The translations under genes were made by a program, and so were the position numbers. From Amia ocellicauda (Eukaryota; Chordata; Actinopteri; Amiiformes; Amiidae): DNA of 64,000 bases. Shown piece after piece: positions 35,750 to 46,820 of the stretch. The notes under the pieces were generated by a model. The model did no database searches and was not told where the DNA came from. It saw only the letters and a list, made by a program, of their open reading frames with translations. The DNA lies in the NCBI RefSeq assembly GCF_036373705.1, contig NC_089863.1:6547357-6611356 (forward strand), given 5' to 3'. Every line of letters starts with the position of its first letter. Position 1 is the stretch's first letter.

Positions 35750-36604
35750 GTTTCCAGCAATAAAGTGGAGCTTCTATTTCCTCACATCTCATAGAAAGCA
35801 ACTCATTTACTAACTGATCTGTAGCAGATCTTGCAGAGCTGCTCCCAGCAAAGACCTGATAACACAACTAACACAGGAATCACAGGAGTCAGTGGTGTCA
35901 TGCCATTGGGGCACGGGGGGCACCTGCCCGCCAGATTCTTTCCATTGTTCTTTTCTTTTTTTCCCCTTTGTCAATCCTATGTAGAAACATTTCAGTAACT
36001 AAGATTTATCTTAGATGATCCCTTGCCACTCCGGCTACAGTCTGTAATTTAGCCACAGCCCTTTAATCAGCGCATGCGCGTCATCAGCTGTGTACCTTGT
36101 GCCACCAGTGTTTGTGTGTAAATGACAGCAGGTACAGAACATCACACACTGATCAACACTTTGATTGTTACAACACATTTTAAAAAGCCTTTGTTTGGGC
36201 ATTTAATTTTAGTTCATCCTGCTTTTTCTGTGGCAGTCTGAAGCATGTATATTGTTCCGTTTTTGGCTTTCGTTTTGCCCAAATTTCAGATTTGTGTTGG
36301 TAATGTTCTGTTTCTATTCAGTATGCAATCTGCTTAAAATTATTAGGTACATTAAAATAGGCATTGTTCTCTCTCTCATACTATTGTTTCATAATGGATT
36401 GACACCACGCAAGTCAATAAATGTGTTTTTACAAAAATGCTACATTATTTTTAAAATATAGTAAAAGTATTAAATTATGTTTTTTGTGTAACGGTGGTGT
36501 ACAGCATATATTGCTGTCAATCACTTTACCTTTGGTACTTCAATAATGAAGTATTCAGGTGCTTTTCCTGCGTTTCAATTGTTCTTATAGTTTGTACAAT
36601 ACAA
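35750..36604. other. ZNF-C intron, no gene seen
   Basis: AT-rich sequence; no gene, splice signal or transposon terminus that I can support. Confidence 0.5.
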
Positions 36605-36790
36605 TTTCATCATGCCAAAAGATTGACTGGCAAGAGATTAATATAAGGGTCCCACTCCTTAGCGAACCCCAAACGAAGATGTTTCTACAGTAACTGGTAT
36701 TAGAAATACCAGTACAGAGAACACAAACAGTGGAGCAATACTATTAAATAAGTTTATAGAGCAGTACATTAAAGTACACTGACATTTGAA
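36605..36790 (-). repeat. Intron segment duplicated at 15720-15930
   Basis: Same ordered words as in the ZNF-B intron (CCAAAAGATTGACTGGCAAG, CAGTGGAGCAATACTATT, GAGCAGTACA). Confidence 0.8.
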
Positions 36791-37193
36791 AATATGTAGG
36801 ATACCACCCCCCCAAAAAAACAAAAAAACAATTAGCTGCATGGCACCCCTGACAGTAGTTATTAAAAACAACAGGATACTATGGGAAGTGCAGGCAGCCC
36901 TGAAAGTACCAATATGAAAAAACAAAATACAATGAGGCCTGCAGTCAGGCCTTTTGCAGCTTGAAGGTTGTTTTACCACCAAAAATCCAATGAATCATAA
37001 ACAATGCTAAGTTTTAACATTGAGTTGTTTTAGTGTAATGTCTGTAAAATATATCTGTGAATCTAGGTACACTAATGAACAGCATTGTGATCAGCTTTTT
37101 AAAATGCTTCCTGTCGTGCTTTTTGTTTGTTTGGTTTTTCTGCAGTAGCTCTATTTGAAACTACTATTTAAATTTCATATTGTTACAGTTATA

Positions 37194-37816
37194 CATCAAT
37201 CAGCCATAACATTATGACCACTGACAGGTGAAGTGAATAACACTGATAATCTCGTTATCATGGCACCTGTCAGTTGGTGGGATATATTAGGCAGCAAGTG
37301 AACATTTTGTCCTCAAAGTTGATGTGTTAGAAGCTGGAAAAATGGGCAAGCGTAAGGATCTGAGCGACTTTGACAAGGGCCCATCTGACTGGGTCAGAGC
37401 ATCTCCAAAACTGCAGCTCTTGTGAGGTGTTCCCGGTCTGCAGTGGTCAGTACCTATCAAAAGTGGTCCAAGGAAGGAAAAGTGGTGAACCAGCGACAGG
37501 GTCATGGGCAGCCAAGGCTCATTGATGCACGTGGGGAGCGAAGGCTGGCCCGTGTGGTCCGATCCAACAGACGAGTACTGTAGCTCAAATTGCTGAAAAA
37601 GTGAATGCTGGTTCTGATAGAAAGGTGTCAGAACACACAGTGCATCGCAGTTTGTTGCGTATGGGGCTGCGTAGCCGCAGACCAGTCAGGGTGCCCATGC
37701 TGACCCCTGTCCACTGCCAAAAGCGCCTACAATGGGCACGTGAGCATCAGAACTGGACCACGGAGCAATGGAAGAAGGTGGCCTGGTCTGATGAATCACG
37801 AGTTCAAGGTGTTGAC
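37194..37816 (+). mobile_element. Tc1 derivative, N-terminal half of a transposase
   Basis: The left end CATCAATCAGCCATAACATT is flanked by TA. The reading frame starts MGKRKDLSDFDKG at about 37342, with helix-turn-helix sequence (SAVVSTYQKWSKEGKVVNQR), and reaches VAWSDESRVQGVD at about 37816, where the element stops. A short deletion near 37380 breaks the frame. The end carries the same internal junction as the derivatives at 23.9 and 40.5 kb. Confidence 0.85.
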
Positions 37817-38029
37817 AATCGGTTTCATCAGCCTTGTGTTTAAACATGTTAGTATGGAACCACTGGTGTATGCATTTTATCTTTTTATTGCCCGCAATCG
37901 TCCCAAAGTCTGTGTAGGACCATCCCAGACATATTTTTTATTGTCCCCGGGACGACAGGACGACGTTAATTTCGAGCCCTGAAAGTGTGTAATAAATACC
38001 AGTTAATTATGCTAATTTGCATAAAGTTG

Positions 38030-38190
38030 AACTTTGCTCAACTCTGCACTGTCACTTTCGCTGGGAGATTTTGTCTCCGAGCACAGCACCGCCCCCTGTC
38101 GCCGGGAATGTCTGCTCTCATTGGAAATGAATGGGAGTGAGTCGCTCTGTAGCGCTAGCGAGCGGGCAGTGTGAACGCACCTTCAGCCTG
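38030..38190. repeat. Terminus of an unidentified fish DNA element
   Basis: GC-richer stretch with GCTCTGTAGCGCTAGCGAGC and GGGCAGTGTGAACGCACC, which I associate with termini of non-autonomous DNA elements in fish. The other end was not found. Confidence 0.35.
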
Positions 38191-38289
38191 GGGCAAAAAC
38201 TTCTAAACCACTAAACACGTGTCATTGTACAAAATGGGATCAGGAAAAAAGGGAGGAGGGGGCAAGGGGAATTAAATCCTGCTTAGGAC

Positions 38290-39640
38290 CCCAAAAGGCT
38301 AACATAAGAAACATAAGAAGTTTACAAATGAGAGGAGGCCATTCGAACCACCATGCTCGTTTGGTGTCCATTAGTATCTATGTCAGTGTTTCTCAACCGG
38401 TGTTCCGCGGAACTGTGATGTTCCGTAGGATGAGTGCAGGTGTTCCGTGAAAAAAGGAGAAAGTAACACTGTTACCCGCTAACGTTACATTAAATTAAAC
38501 CCCATTCATGTTTGGAATAATAAACTTAAATTTATATAAACAGTGACCTTGTTCACACAGACACACAGGGAGAGAAATGCAGCTCATCAAGGTCTGAAAG
38601 GAAATTATATCAGCCAGCCTCTATAAAGGAACTGGCATGCAGCTGAATAAGCGGCAAAGCTCCACAACAGCACGTTACTTTTGAAAGGTGGTCTCAAAAC
38701 ATCCAGAACAAACAGAGCGGCTGCAATCTGTGGAACAAGAGCTCAGAGTGTCAATGTTCAATTCCCCCAAGGAGTAACATCTCTGTGCCAAAAAACAATT
38801 TTAAAAAAAGTTATTTTTACAACAGACTATGAATAGCAGTACACACAGTATTGTCAACTAATTGTTTTTAATGTATTCCTTTTAAATAAGTTATTTTAAC
38901 GATATATCTGTTTACTGTGTTAAAGACAGTGTATTCTGACATCATGATTCTTCTTAGCTTTTATATTGCCTAGTTAGAAAAATATGGTTAAACTAGATTT
39001 GATTAGAATTAATTATTTGATTAATAATTTTAAATGAATACAATGTTATATTAGCTTAATTAAGTTGTTTTATAGTTTTTTTCCCTCGATTTGAATAGGA
39101 GTGCTGATTGCTGTTTTTAAGATTGTTCCTTGTTACATTTTAGTCAACGTCTTTAGTCAAAAACATAGATACATTGTTTATCTTGAAACAAAATGGTGCA
39201 ATTGCACAGACAATCTGTTCTAAGAATCCAGTCTAAACCTCAGTTTGTTTCAGGCTGGCCACCACAATTGCACGGATAAGTTTATAATGGTAGGCCTGTT
39301 TTGTATTTTGGTCAGTAATGATTTGCCTGTTGGGAATGCATGGTGCACTGATTGCCTATGTACAGTTAGCAATGTAAAAGCAATACAATCTGTGATGATA
39401 TCATGTGGTGTGCCTCAGGATAACTCCAAGGCTCTGTGTGCCTTCCCTAAAAAAAGGATGAGAACCAGTGAGCTAAGTGAGCCAAGGATTTTTAAATGTT
39501 CCCACATTTTCAGCTTCAGCCACATCGCTGGGGAGTTTGTTCAGATTGTGACGCCTCTCTGTGTGAAGAAGTGTTTCCTGTTTTCTGTCTTCAATGCCTT
39601 GAAGCCCAATTTCCATGCGTGTCCATCTTGCTTCATCCTC
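38290..39640 (-). mobile_element. CR1-like LINE 3' fragment, split by a hAT element
   Basis: The minus strand carries the 3' end of the family. The tail (AACATAAGAAACATAAGAAG) is at 38301 and the GAGAGGAGGCCATTCGA block at 38331. The remainder continues at 39471-39640 (rc of GTGGCTGAAGCTGAAAATG and GAAATTGGGCTTCAAGGCAT). A 1,087-bp insertion separates the two parts. Confidence 0.9.
38384..39470. mobile_element. Non-autonomous hAT element, 1,087 bp
   Basis: The termini CAGTGTTTCTCAACC and GGATGAGAACCAGTG are imperfect inverted repeats of the Charlie type. The flanking octamers ATCTATGT (38376-38383) and AGCTAAGT (39471-39478) are each one or two changes from ATCTAAGT, the octamer at this place in the other LINE copies (rc at 17701). 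This fits the 8-bp target duplication of hAT. No transposase remains. Confidence 0.85.
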
Positions 39641-39789
39641 TCACAGCGCTTTTAATATGAAACGAGCGGATGCGCATTTTCAGCCCTGATGAGAAGCCGC
39701 ACAGATGCGTCACAGAATAAGATCCAGCCCATCGCGTCTGCGCATCGCGTCTCTTTAACCAGCGGACATGAACACAATGAACAAGTTAC

Positions 39790-40030
39790 CTAGGGCAGCT
39801 CCCGGGGTCTCTCCTCCTCCGTGTCCGCCGCTTCTCAAACTCCGCTTCGCCGCCCGCAGCTCCCGCAGCCTCCAGCGCAGCCTCTCGGTCTCTCGCCGCC
39901 TTCGGCTCATCTCCTCTCGGTGCTCCGCCAGCGTCTCTGCCAGCGCCTTCCGCGCCGCACACTGAGCGGCTCTCATCAGCTCGGCCAGAGCCGAGGACAG
40001 GCGCTGTGTGAAGCGCTGGGACAGAGACAT
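39790..40030 (-). CDS. ZNF-C exon 1: basic coiled-coil segment
   Basis: Translation from ATG at 40028-40030 gives MSLSQRFTQRLSSALAEL, an alanine-rich amphipathic stretch, then HREEMSRRRRETERLRWRLR, a basic, leucine-spaced coiled coil, and a glycine-rich end. It is 80 codons plus one base, up to the donor AG|GTAACT at 39790/39789. The phase fits exon 2 at 27673 across a 12.1-kb intron. An upstream in-frame extension exists to 40165, but the ZNF-D copy shares only the part from this ATG and about 15 codons before it. Coiled-coil first exons of this kind are common in fish zinc-finger genes and probably mediate dimerisation. Confidence 0.82.
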
Positions 40031-40059
40031 GCTGCTCGGGCTGCTGGGCGGCTCAGTGC

Positions 40060-40512
40060 GCACACAGGCAGGAAGGGAATGAGGAAGCACTACGGTGGCC
40101 GTTAAGGCTGTCCTGCCCCTCAGGGAGCGAGTGTTTGTGCGTCGGCGCAGTGCGAGTGAACACAACTGCGCACTTACTTATGCGCAAGAGTTTAGCGCTG
40201 AATCCCAGAACTCTGTGCGTTAAAGGCGGAGACACGTCAGTAGGGAACATATGGCAGCGGCGGCTGTATATCAATGTAATGTAATGCTAGCTAGACATTT
40301 GTAGAAATTGTGTATTCATGTATCAAGGAAATTATAATACATAGATAATATACAATTATATAATCATGATTTCAATATATGATTAGAAAGTTATGCCCAA
40401 AACCTTTTGGCACCTATCAATTAATTCATTACTGAAGTAGTATGCTATAAAACTAGGAGGTGATATCAACAAATAATCTATTTCAAAATAATAATAATAA
40501 GTATTATAAGTA
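40060..40512 (-). promoter_or_regulatory. 5' flank of ZNF-C, MITE-derived
   Basis: Directly upstream of exon 1, sequence such as ACGGTGGCCGTTAAGGCTGT, CCCAGAACTCTGTGCGTTAA and GTAGTATGCTATAAAACTAG matches the interior of the MITE at 60322-61022 (in opposite orientation) and partly 61574-61740. The promoter area of ZNF-C therefore consists of MITE sequence. Its outer end is cut by a Tc1 fragment at 40513. Confidence 0.65.
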
Positions 40513-40693
40513 TTACCCCTGTCCACTGCCGAAAGCGCCTACAATGGGCACGTGAGCATCAGAACTGGACCACGGAGCAATGGAAGAAGGTGGCCTGGTC
40601 TGATGAATCACGACTTCAAGGTGTTGACTTGGCCTCCAAATTCCCCAGATCTCAATCCAATCGAGCATCTGTGGGATGTGCTGGACAAACAAG

Positions 40694-40696
<3 letters not shown>
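40513..40696 (+). mobile_element. Tc1 derivative fragment
   Basis: Fragment of the CAGCCATAACATTATGACC family with both sides of the common internal junction (GAATCACGACTTCAAGGTG) and the C-terminal SPDLNPIEHLWDVLDKQ block. It runs into an (AT)n microsatellite at 40698-40747. Confidence 0.85.
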
Positions 40697-40749
<53 letters not shown>

Positions 40750-40752
<3 letters not shown>

Positions 40753-41601
40753 AATTAAGTTATTAAGCAAACTGCAATACAGAAAAAAATAAAAAATATG
40801 GACAGATAGATCCCACCCACCACCTGCATCCACTGCCAACCTCCCCCCACCTTGACCCCACCCCCTTATCCCTCTGTAGTCTGGAGAGCAAGTGCAGCTG
40901 CAGTCTGCTAATGGGAGTCTGCTGCAGAGTATGAAGCTGAAAGAAGCTGAAAGAAGGGAAGAGGCACATAATCTTCCCAAGAAAGATTATAAATATGCAG
41001 GTTCCATTTTTGCTCACAGATTATTGTCAATTTACAGATAAAAAAAAGCAATAGTAATAGCACTTCATTAGCTCAATCATTTTTGGAATATGTCCCTTTT
41101 TATTTTGGACAATGAGAATCTTTAATCCTCATTCAAATTAAATCAATTGTATATAGTGGAACACCATGCCAAAGCATGCAACATTAAATGATACAGAATA
41201 AGTGCATCATACAATTAAAACATAATTTAAATGTTACAGTATTGCTACTGTGCAGTAAAATGCATGAATCACGCATTCATCACACAATTATAATGCTAAA
41301 GTACATTTAAAAACCCCATTAAATCTACAATCTAACCCCAAAACAAAGTCCCACAGATTCTCCCATTGCCCTGCCGTTACAAGAAGTAGACGTTTGTTCA
41401 TTTAGCTGCATTAGTAACCCTATTGTTTTGCAGTATGTTTGCACTTGCACTCAATCTTAACCAGTGCAACTTCGTTTTTTTAAACATATATTTACTTAAT
41501 ATCTACTGCTTTTACATTTTGTAAAATAACTAAAACTGGTAGATTAATATACATTATGTGGCACTTATTTTCTAAGATAAAAATAATGCAGTGGTATCAA
41601 T
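40750..41601. other. Intergenic, no gene seen
   Basis: AT-rich sequence with one C-rich patch at 40815-40870; no gene supported. Confidence 0.5.
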
Positions 41602-42400
41602 TGTGGCAGGGAGGGGGTTAATTGTCCCTCCCTGTCTGCTCATGGTCTGCAGGTGGTTGGGGTGATTGATCAATTAAGGTGAATCAACCCCAGCCACCTG
41701 CTATATATTGGATGGCCCTTGTGCCGGTTTATTTTGTTTGGTGTTTATTTAATTAAAGACTTACTTTATACCTGTGGTCCGTCTCCAAGCGTCCATTGCT
41801 GGCCACCCCGCCACTTATGGTGTCACCAGGAGGCTAGGAGCAGTACTGCAGGTTTAGTTTAATACCTGCTGGTTCCAAATCAACCGTCAGGGGAACGACT
41901 GCTCTTGCGCTGCCAGCCAGCTGCTGCTGCCGCCGCCCAGGGATAACGTGCCCGCACCGCCCGTGGTCACCAGCCTGCTGTTGCTGCCGCTGCCCGGGGA
42001 TGAAGTACCGGTGTCGTGGCTACTGTGCCCTGAGGGGGCACCACCACTGCCAGGGAGATTACCTCACCCAGAGGTGGAATCTGGAGGGGAAGTAGAACCT
42101 GGACGGGGAGAGGGACCATTGCCTCGCCCAGGGTCACAGAACAGGGAGGACAGTGCCAGAGTGTATGACCCTGGGGGAGGAGGTGCCTTCCCGTTCGGCC
42201 CTCCCGCCCTCCCCTCGGTGTTGGGTTCCGGCTGGGGAGGGGGCAGCCGATGGCGGCCTTCCATACTTTGTGTGGTGAGGTGAGGTGTGTGTGGCAGGGA
42301 TGGGGTTAATTGTCCCTCCCTGCCTGCTCATGGATTGCAGGTGGCTTGGGTGATTGATCAATTAAGGTCAATCAACCCCAGCCACCAGGCTATATACCTC
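41602..42400 (+). mobile_element. LTR retrotransposon remnant
   Basis: The direct repeats starting TGTGGCAGGGA at 41602 and 42290 share GGTTAATTGTCCCTCCCTG, GTGATTGATCAATTAAGGT and CAATCAACCCCAGCCACC. The first repeat ends about 41817 and is followed by TGGTGTCACCAGGAGGC, a plausible primer-binding site. Between them is a GC-rich, proline/glycine-rich frame (about 41948-42280) that looks like a gag-end fragment. The second LTR is cut off at about 42400 by another element. Confidence 0.75.
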
Positions 42401-42403
42401 CGG

Positions 42404-42773
42404 CCCCATCTTCGGGATCCTCAAGCCGGCCCAAGCCGGGTTCGCTGTGGCCACAGCAGGGACAGATGCAGGAGCTCGCACCTGAAGTTGCTGGACCAGC
42501 TGCACCACTGCAGCCAGCAACTGCTCCACCACAGATGCCTCCATAGCTGTCCTTCCACGTACCAGGTAGGGAGTTCAGGGTAAGTATGCCGCGGTTGTCT
42601 CTCAGGGGTTAGCTGCTTCACCCGGGAAAGGAGAGAGATTAAATAGATGATGCACAGCTGCCCCTGACGTCACAGTCGCCACGGTGCTCGTCGCCTGCAG
42701 CCGTGAGCTCACAGCCTGTTTGCGAGGGAGCTGTTTGCAGCAGCCGTGCTGTGACAGACAGCATCCTGTCACA
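42404..42773 (-). mobile_element. Gypsy LTR plus gag start, reverse orientation
   Basis: On the minus strand an LTR related to 5098-5420 begins near 42773. After it, an ATG at 42542-42544 opens MEASVVEQLLAAVVQLVQQL, typical of the first residues of fish gypsy gag. After about 46 codons it collides with the second LTR of the neighbouring element. Confidence 0.75.
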
Positions 42774-42908
42774 AGCATTAAAACGTCTTAAACAAAAGAA
42801 ACCACACGTTCAATCACTTGAAACACACCAGGGCAACAAAACAAAAACACAACAAATACAATCCTATAAATAATAGAGCACATCACCATCCGCATGATGG
42901 CTTAACAG

Positions 42909-43190
42909 CAGGGGCGTCGGTTTTAGAGGGGCTACAGGTTTTAGGCGGGCCCCGAATGTTTTATGAATATCCCCTGATCTCCAATTTAGTTTAGCTGATG
43001 GTGTTTTCTCCGGTAAGAGCGGGGGGGGCTGACTGTGTGTTCATATGATTGCAAGACACGCAAGTAGATGTCTGTATATAAACTCACAGCAAAGCCGTTA
43101 TGGTAAATAATCGGAGTACAAATATATTATTGGAATTGGATCAAAAGACCCGGGGCTAGTACAAAAAGCCCAGATCTACCGACGCCACTG
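42909..43190. mobile_element. hAT-type MITE, 282 bp
   Basis: Termini CAGGGGCGTCGGTTTTAGA and (rc) CAGTGGCGTCGGTAGATCT. The flanking octamers CTTAACAG (42901-42908) and TCTAACAG (43191-43198) match at six of eight positions, as expected for an aged hAT target duplication. There is no coding sequence. Confidence 0.7.
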
Positions 43191-43689
43191 TCTAACAGTG
43201 CGTCTGTTTCCTCTGTATCCCAAATCACTGGACATTTTACCACCTGTTTGAGTGCAGCAGCTACATGAGCCCTGTAGAGCTTAACTACCGTACATGTCAT
43301 CTCCGTTGTGTGAAATAGTTAACAGGTGCGCTCCTTGCAACACTGATGATATCTCTTGTTTTTGTATTTTTAAAAGAACATGCAGGAGAATCTTGTATAG
43401 GATTTTTTAAATGTTTATAAACCGGGTTAATTTTGAAAACAACATTTTGAGAATACAAAATGATGTCTGTTTCTTTGCTCATGCACATTTCTGAATTTCT
43501 GAATTTCTGCAAGAACGAGGCACGGTCACTTTCCAAACTTAGATTCAGAGTATAACCCAACTACACTTTTCATCACTGACATGCTGGTAATGTACCGAAC
43601 CACAGAAGTCATATTGGAACATGTCGATCAAATAAAGAGAATTTGAACTGATCACACTTTCAGAATTAGTTTTGTATACTTGCCGTGGG

Positions 43690-44090
43690 TCTTGCACTTT
43701 CTACAGTGCAAAAGGCCACAATGTCAGTTAGGAGATCTATATGCACTGAGAACTAGGATGAAGGCCCAGAGTATTCTGGATGGTGACTCGCATGCCTTGT
43801 TCTCAGAGTTTGAGATGGTACCTTCAGGTAGGCGATATAGGGTGACTGTCAACCAAAAATGTATACAGGAAATCTTTTATTCCCAGTGCAATTAGCTTTC
43901 TTAATTCAAGGTGATTTTAAATAGTATTTTAGTATGTATTTTAATGTATAATGTATTTATTTATTGTATGTATGGATCTATACGTGGACAGATTATATTT
44001 TGTTGTGTTTTTCATTGAGTGAGACCAAAGACAATTTTCCACCTTGTGTGGACAATAAAGTGTTCTTGTATTATTGTACTGTATTGTAAA
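43690..44090 (+). mobile_element. LINE 3' end
   Basis: The frame ends with MVPSGRRYRVTVNQKC and a short tail, a common C-terminus of fish LINE ORF2 (LPSGRRYR). An AT-rich 3' stretch with GACAATAAAGTGTTCTTG follows. I leave the clade open. Confidence 0.6.
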
Positions 44091-44195
44091 GATTGGTCTT
44101 AACATGTCTGAAAAGGGACTTACATTTGCTCAGCCGATAGCTGCAGGAACCATGTGTAAATGTTTTAACAATCACTTGTATTTTAAATGCAGCAC

Positions 44196-44548
44196 TCAAA
44201 TATCCAGGTTTTCTCTTTGAGTCAGTGCAGCACAGCACTCCAGTCTTCTAGTTTCTGGGAGATTGTGTGCTGTTGGGATATCTGTTGCTTCCAGAGATTT
44301 TAAAATCCAGACAATTTCTTGACTGTGCTCGACAACAAAGGTAGCTTGTGACTTCAGGAGATCTTTATTGTTTAAACGATCCTTCAAATCCTGTTCACAC
44401 CTTGCAGAGTAGTTCTGTAGTTCTGAGTGTGCTCTGCAAGATCCTATACAGCATTGATCTTGTTTGTACTGCGCTCACGGGTAGCTGTGGTGTCATGTTG
44501 TGTTCCTCCATGAAGTCTATCAGTTTATTGAAATCAACACCATTTTAA
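44196..44548 (-). other. Degenerate unrecognised open frame
   Basis: The minus strand reads VDFNKLIDFMEEHN at 44545-44500 and, after frame changes, MKDRLNNKDLLKSQATFVVE and HSQEIVWILKSLEATDIPTA (44387-44270). It is protein-like but broken. I do not recognise it. Confidence 0.3.
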
Positions 44549-44879
44549 TTTAAGCAGCAAATCAAAGCCTGGGACACAAACGTACATAATAGTAATAATA
44601 TATTGACTAGTGCTGGGTATCAGCACTGATGTCCTGATTCGATTTTACTTTTCTGTCTGCGTGTCTCTGAGATTTCATGCACTTTAAACCCGGATGTGGT
44701 AAATCTACCTGAATCTGTACTATTTTACAGTGCATGTGTAGCACTGTATGCTATTACTTGGGGTGTTGTTGTTATATCAAAGTAAATAATACTTTAATTT
44801 TGCTTCTCATTTAAAAATAAATGCATGCTTTTTTGTTAAAAATCCACGCCCGCAGATTTAGTCTGGCCCTAGTCATGAC

Positions 44880-45338
44880 CTGGGACTACCTGTGGGAGAA
44901 CAGGAGCCAATTCTCAGATGGCCACACCCTGCTCCACGTCCCTCTCTTTCACGCACCTTCTCTCTTACAGCCGTTCTTCTCTCACACTTCAGCACTGTCT
45001 ATCTCTCTCTCTTTCTCCTTCCTTCTCTCACGTTCCATCTCTTCACTCCGCTCTTCTCACCAACTTCTTTCTCTCCGCATCTGTCGCTTGTTCACACGTC
45101 TTTCACAACTGTTACTCATGTGACCCATCTCTCTCTGTGTCCCCCTCCTGCTCTCTGTCTGTTTTCAATGCTCTCACATTGTGTCTGGAAGGTTTCTTCT
45201 TTCTCTCTGCCACATACACTCTGTCACTCTTCTGCTCACTCTCTCCCCCCCATCTCTCTCAGTGCAGTGTCTGTACAGCTGTGTCCAGTCAGTCAGTGTG
45301 TCTGTACCATATTAAGCCCCCCCCTCTCTCTCTCTTCA
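44880..45338 (+). other. Pyrimidine-rich stretch ahead of a zinc-finger exon
   Basis: Almost pure TCTC/CTCT sequence on the plus strand, ending with a splice-acceptor-like tract. Long open frames here are due to composition only. Confidence 0.7.
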
Positions 45339-45358
45339 GGTGTGCCTTCTGATCTCAG

Positions 45359-45760
45359 GTGTTTCCCTGCACCCAGTGCTCAGTGTCCTTCATGGCCCAG
45401 CTCTTCCTCCACAAGCATATGAAGAGATGTCACCAGCAGGAGTACCTCACCCTGCTGAGGTCTACCTCAATCAGAGTGAAGAGCAGACAGCAGCGCCCTG
45501 GACCATCCTTCCCAATCAGTGCACTCTTGCCTGCCCTGCCCCCTAGAGACACTGGGGGCCACCACCACTGCACCCAGTGTGGGAAGAGCCTCAATAGAGG
45601 AGATTCTCTTACATGCCACCAGCACACTCACACTGGAGAGGGACCGTACTGCCACCCCCAGTGTGGGAAGAGCTTCAGTAGTTCAGGAAACCTTACAGAC
45701 TCCACCAGCGCACTCCCACTGGAGAGAGGCCGAACTGTAATAAGTTATTAATTCCTAAAA
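45359..45760 (+). pseudogene. C2H2 zinc-finger exon of a different type, decayed
   Basis: After a TC-rich tract and an acceptor-like CTCAG (45354-45358), the plus strand reads VFPCTQCSVSFMAQLFLHKH and MKRCHQQEYLTLLRS, a lone finger with a long spacer. About 45 residues of proline-rich linker follow, then CTQCGKSLNRGDSLTCHQHT and a finger that lost its first cysteine (HPQCGKSFSSSGNL). A frameshift at about 45695 ends it. A single finger, a linker, then the array is the layout of PRDM9-like and some other vertebrate zinc-finger proteins, but no PR/SET exon is visible nearby. It lies on the opposite strand to the tandem family and is not a member of it. Confidence 0.55.
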
Positions 45761-46820
45761 CTCCCTCACACTTGTGTACTGTGTGACCTGCCGCACTAAC
45801 AATGGGACATGTCAACAGGGTCTCACAGCACAGCATCCCTCTGTACCAACTCTGCACTGTGACCGACAGATGTGTCTATTAATCTGTACTAATGTGGCGT
45901 GTAATTTAGAGCTTCCAAAACCAGATATAGTCCTCAATCCCGTGAGCCACGTCTGAGGAGCACATATATGATTAAAAGATATTGGAGGCACATGACGGCA
46001 GCGGTAGACACAGGGGCTCCGGTGAAACATTTGTCAATAAACACAAAACGTCAAGAAGAGAGAAAGGAGAAAGCATCTTTGAGAACCCTGTGAGGCTAAA
46101 ATGGTTCTTATGAAGCTACTCCCTAAACTTGAGTAGTATTGTACATGCAGCATTATTTTTTTTCCGTCTGCACCTTTATTCACCCCCCCAAAAAACAAAA
46201 TGTTTAACGAGGTATTTTAAAATGAAATCTTGAACGGGACATTTTGTTATTAATGGCCCAAACAGCAATGTGAAGTTTGTTTTCCTCTTCAATTTACATT
46301 TTATATTTCAAAGTGCATGGACTATACAGAGGTGAACACACTGAACTCATTGCACCGGGGCTCGTGTAAAAAGGCCGAACTCCGAGCTCAACTCACAGAC
46401 AGAGCTACCTGGATTGCGTTAGTATGTCCAGTTGGGTATGTGTTGCCTATTTGTGAGTTTCTATTTTTTTGCACTTTCTTGTTTTTTTTTTTTAAACAAT
46501 TTATCTTTTGCTTTTTTCCCCTCTGGCACAGCTTACATAAGGACTTGATTCAACAAAGTGTTCATCCTCTTGCAATGGCCGTGAATATCAAAGATATACA
46601 GTGGGTCATAACTCACCACAAAGGAGCATTGATTGAACCGAAAGTGAATCCCACAAAAATTATTGTATTCCGGTTATAATAGTAAAAGTACAGGGGAGGC
46701 AATACTTGTACACATACATTCCTCATTCACAGTACAGAACATTGTCATAGATAATGATGGTCACTATGTACTGGTACAAGGTAATGTACGCAATTAATCT
46801 ATTGTATTGTTGGATATGTT
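45761..46820. other. Intergenic, no gene seen
   Basis: AT-rich; open frames are short and composition-driven. Confidence 0.5.

Noticed and set aside
39755..40165. Longer N-terminus for ZNF-C exon 1 starting near 40165
   Set aside because: The extension lies in MITE-derived sequence and is not shared with ZNF-D. The ATG at 40030 is shared by both.
41948..42283. GC-rich proline/glycine frame as a possible host gene
   Set aside because: It lies between two direct LTR-like repeats and lacks splice signals, so it is best read as retrotransposon remnant.
44892..45422. 176-codon serine/leucine-rich frame
   Set aside because: Caused by the TCTC-rich tract; overlapping frames are open as well, and no domain is visible.
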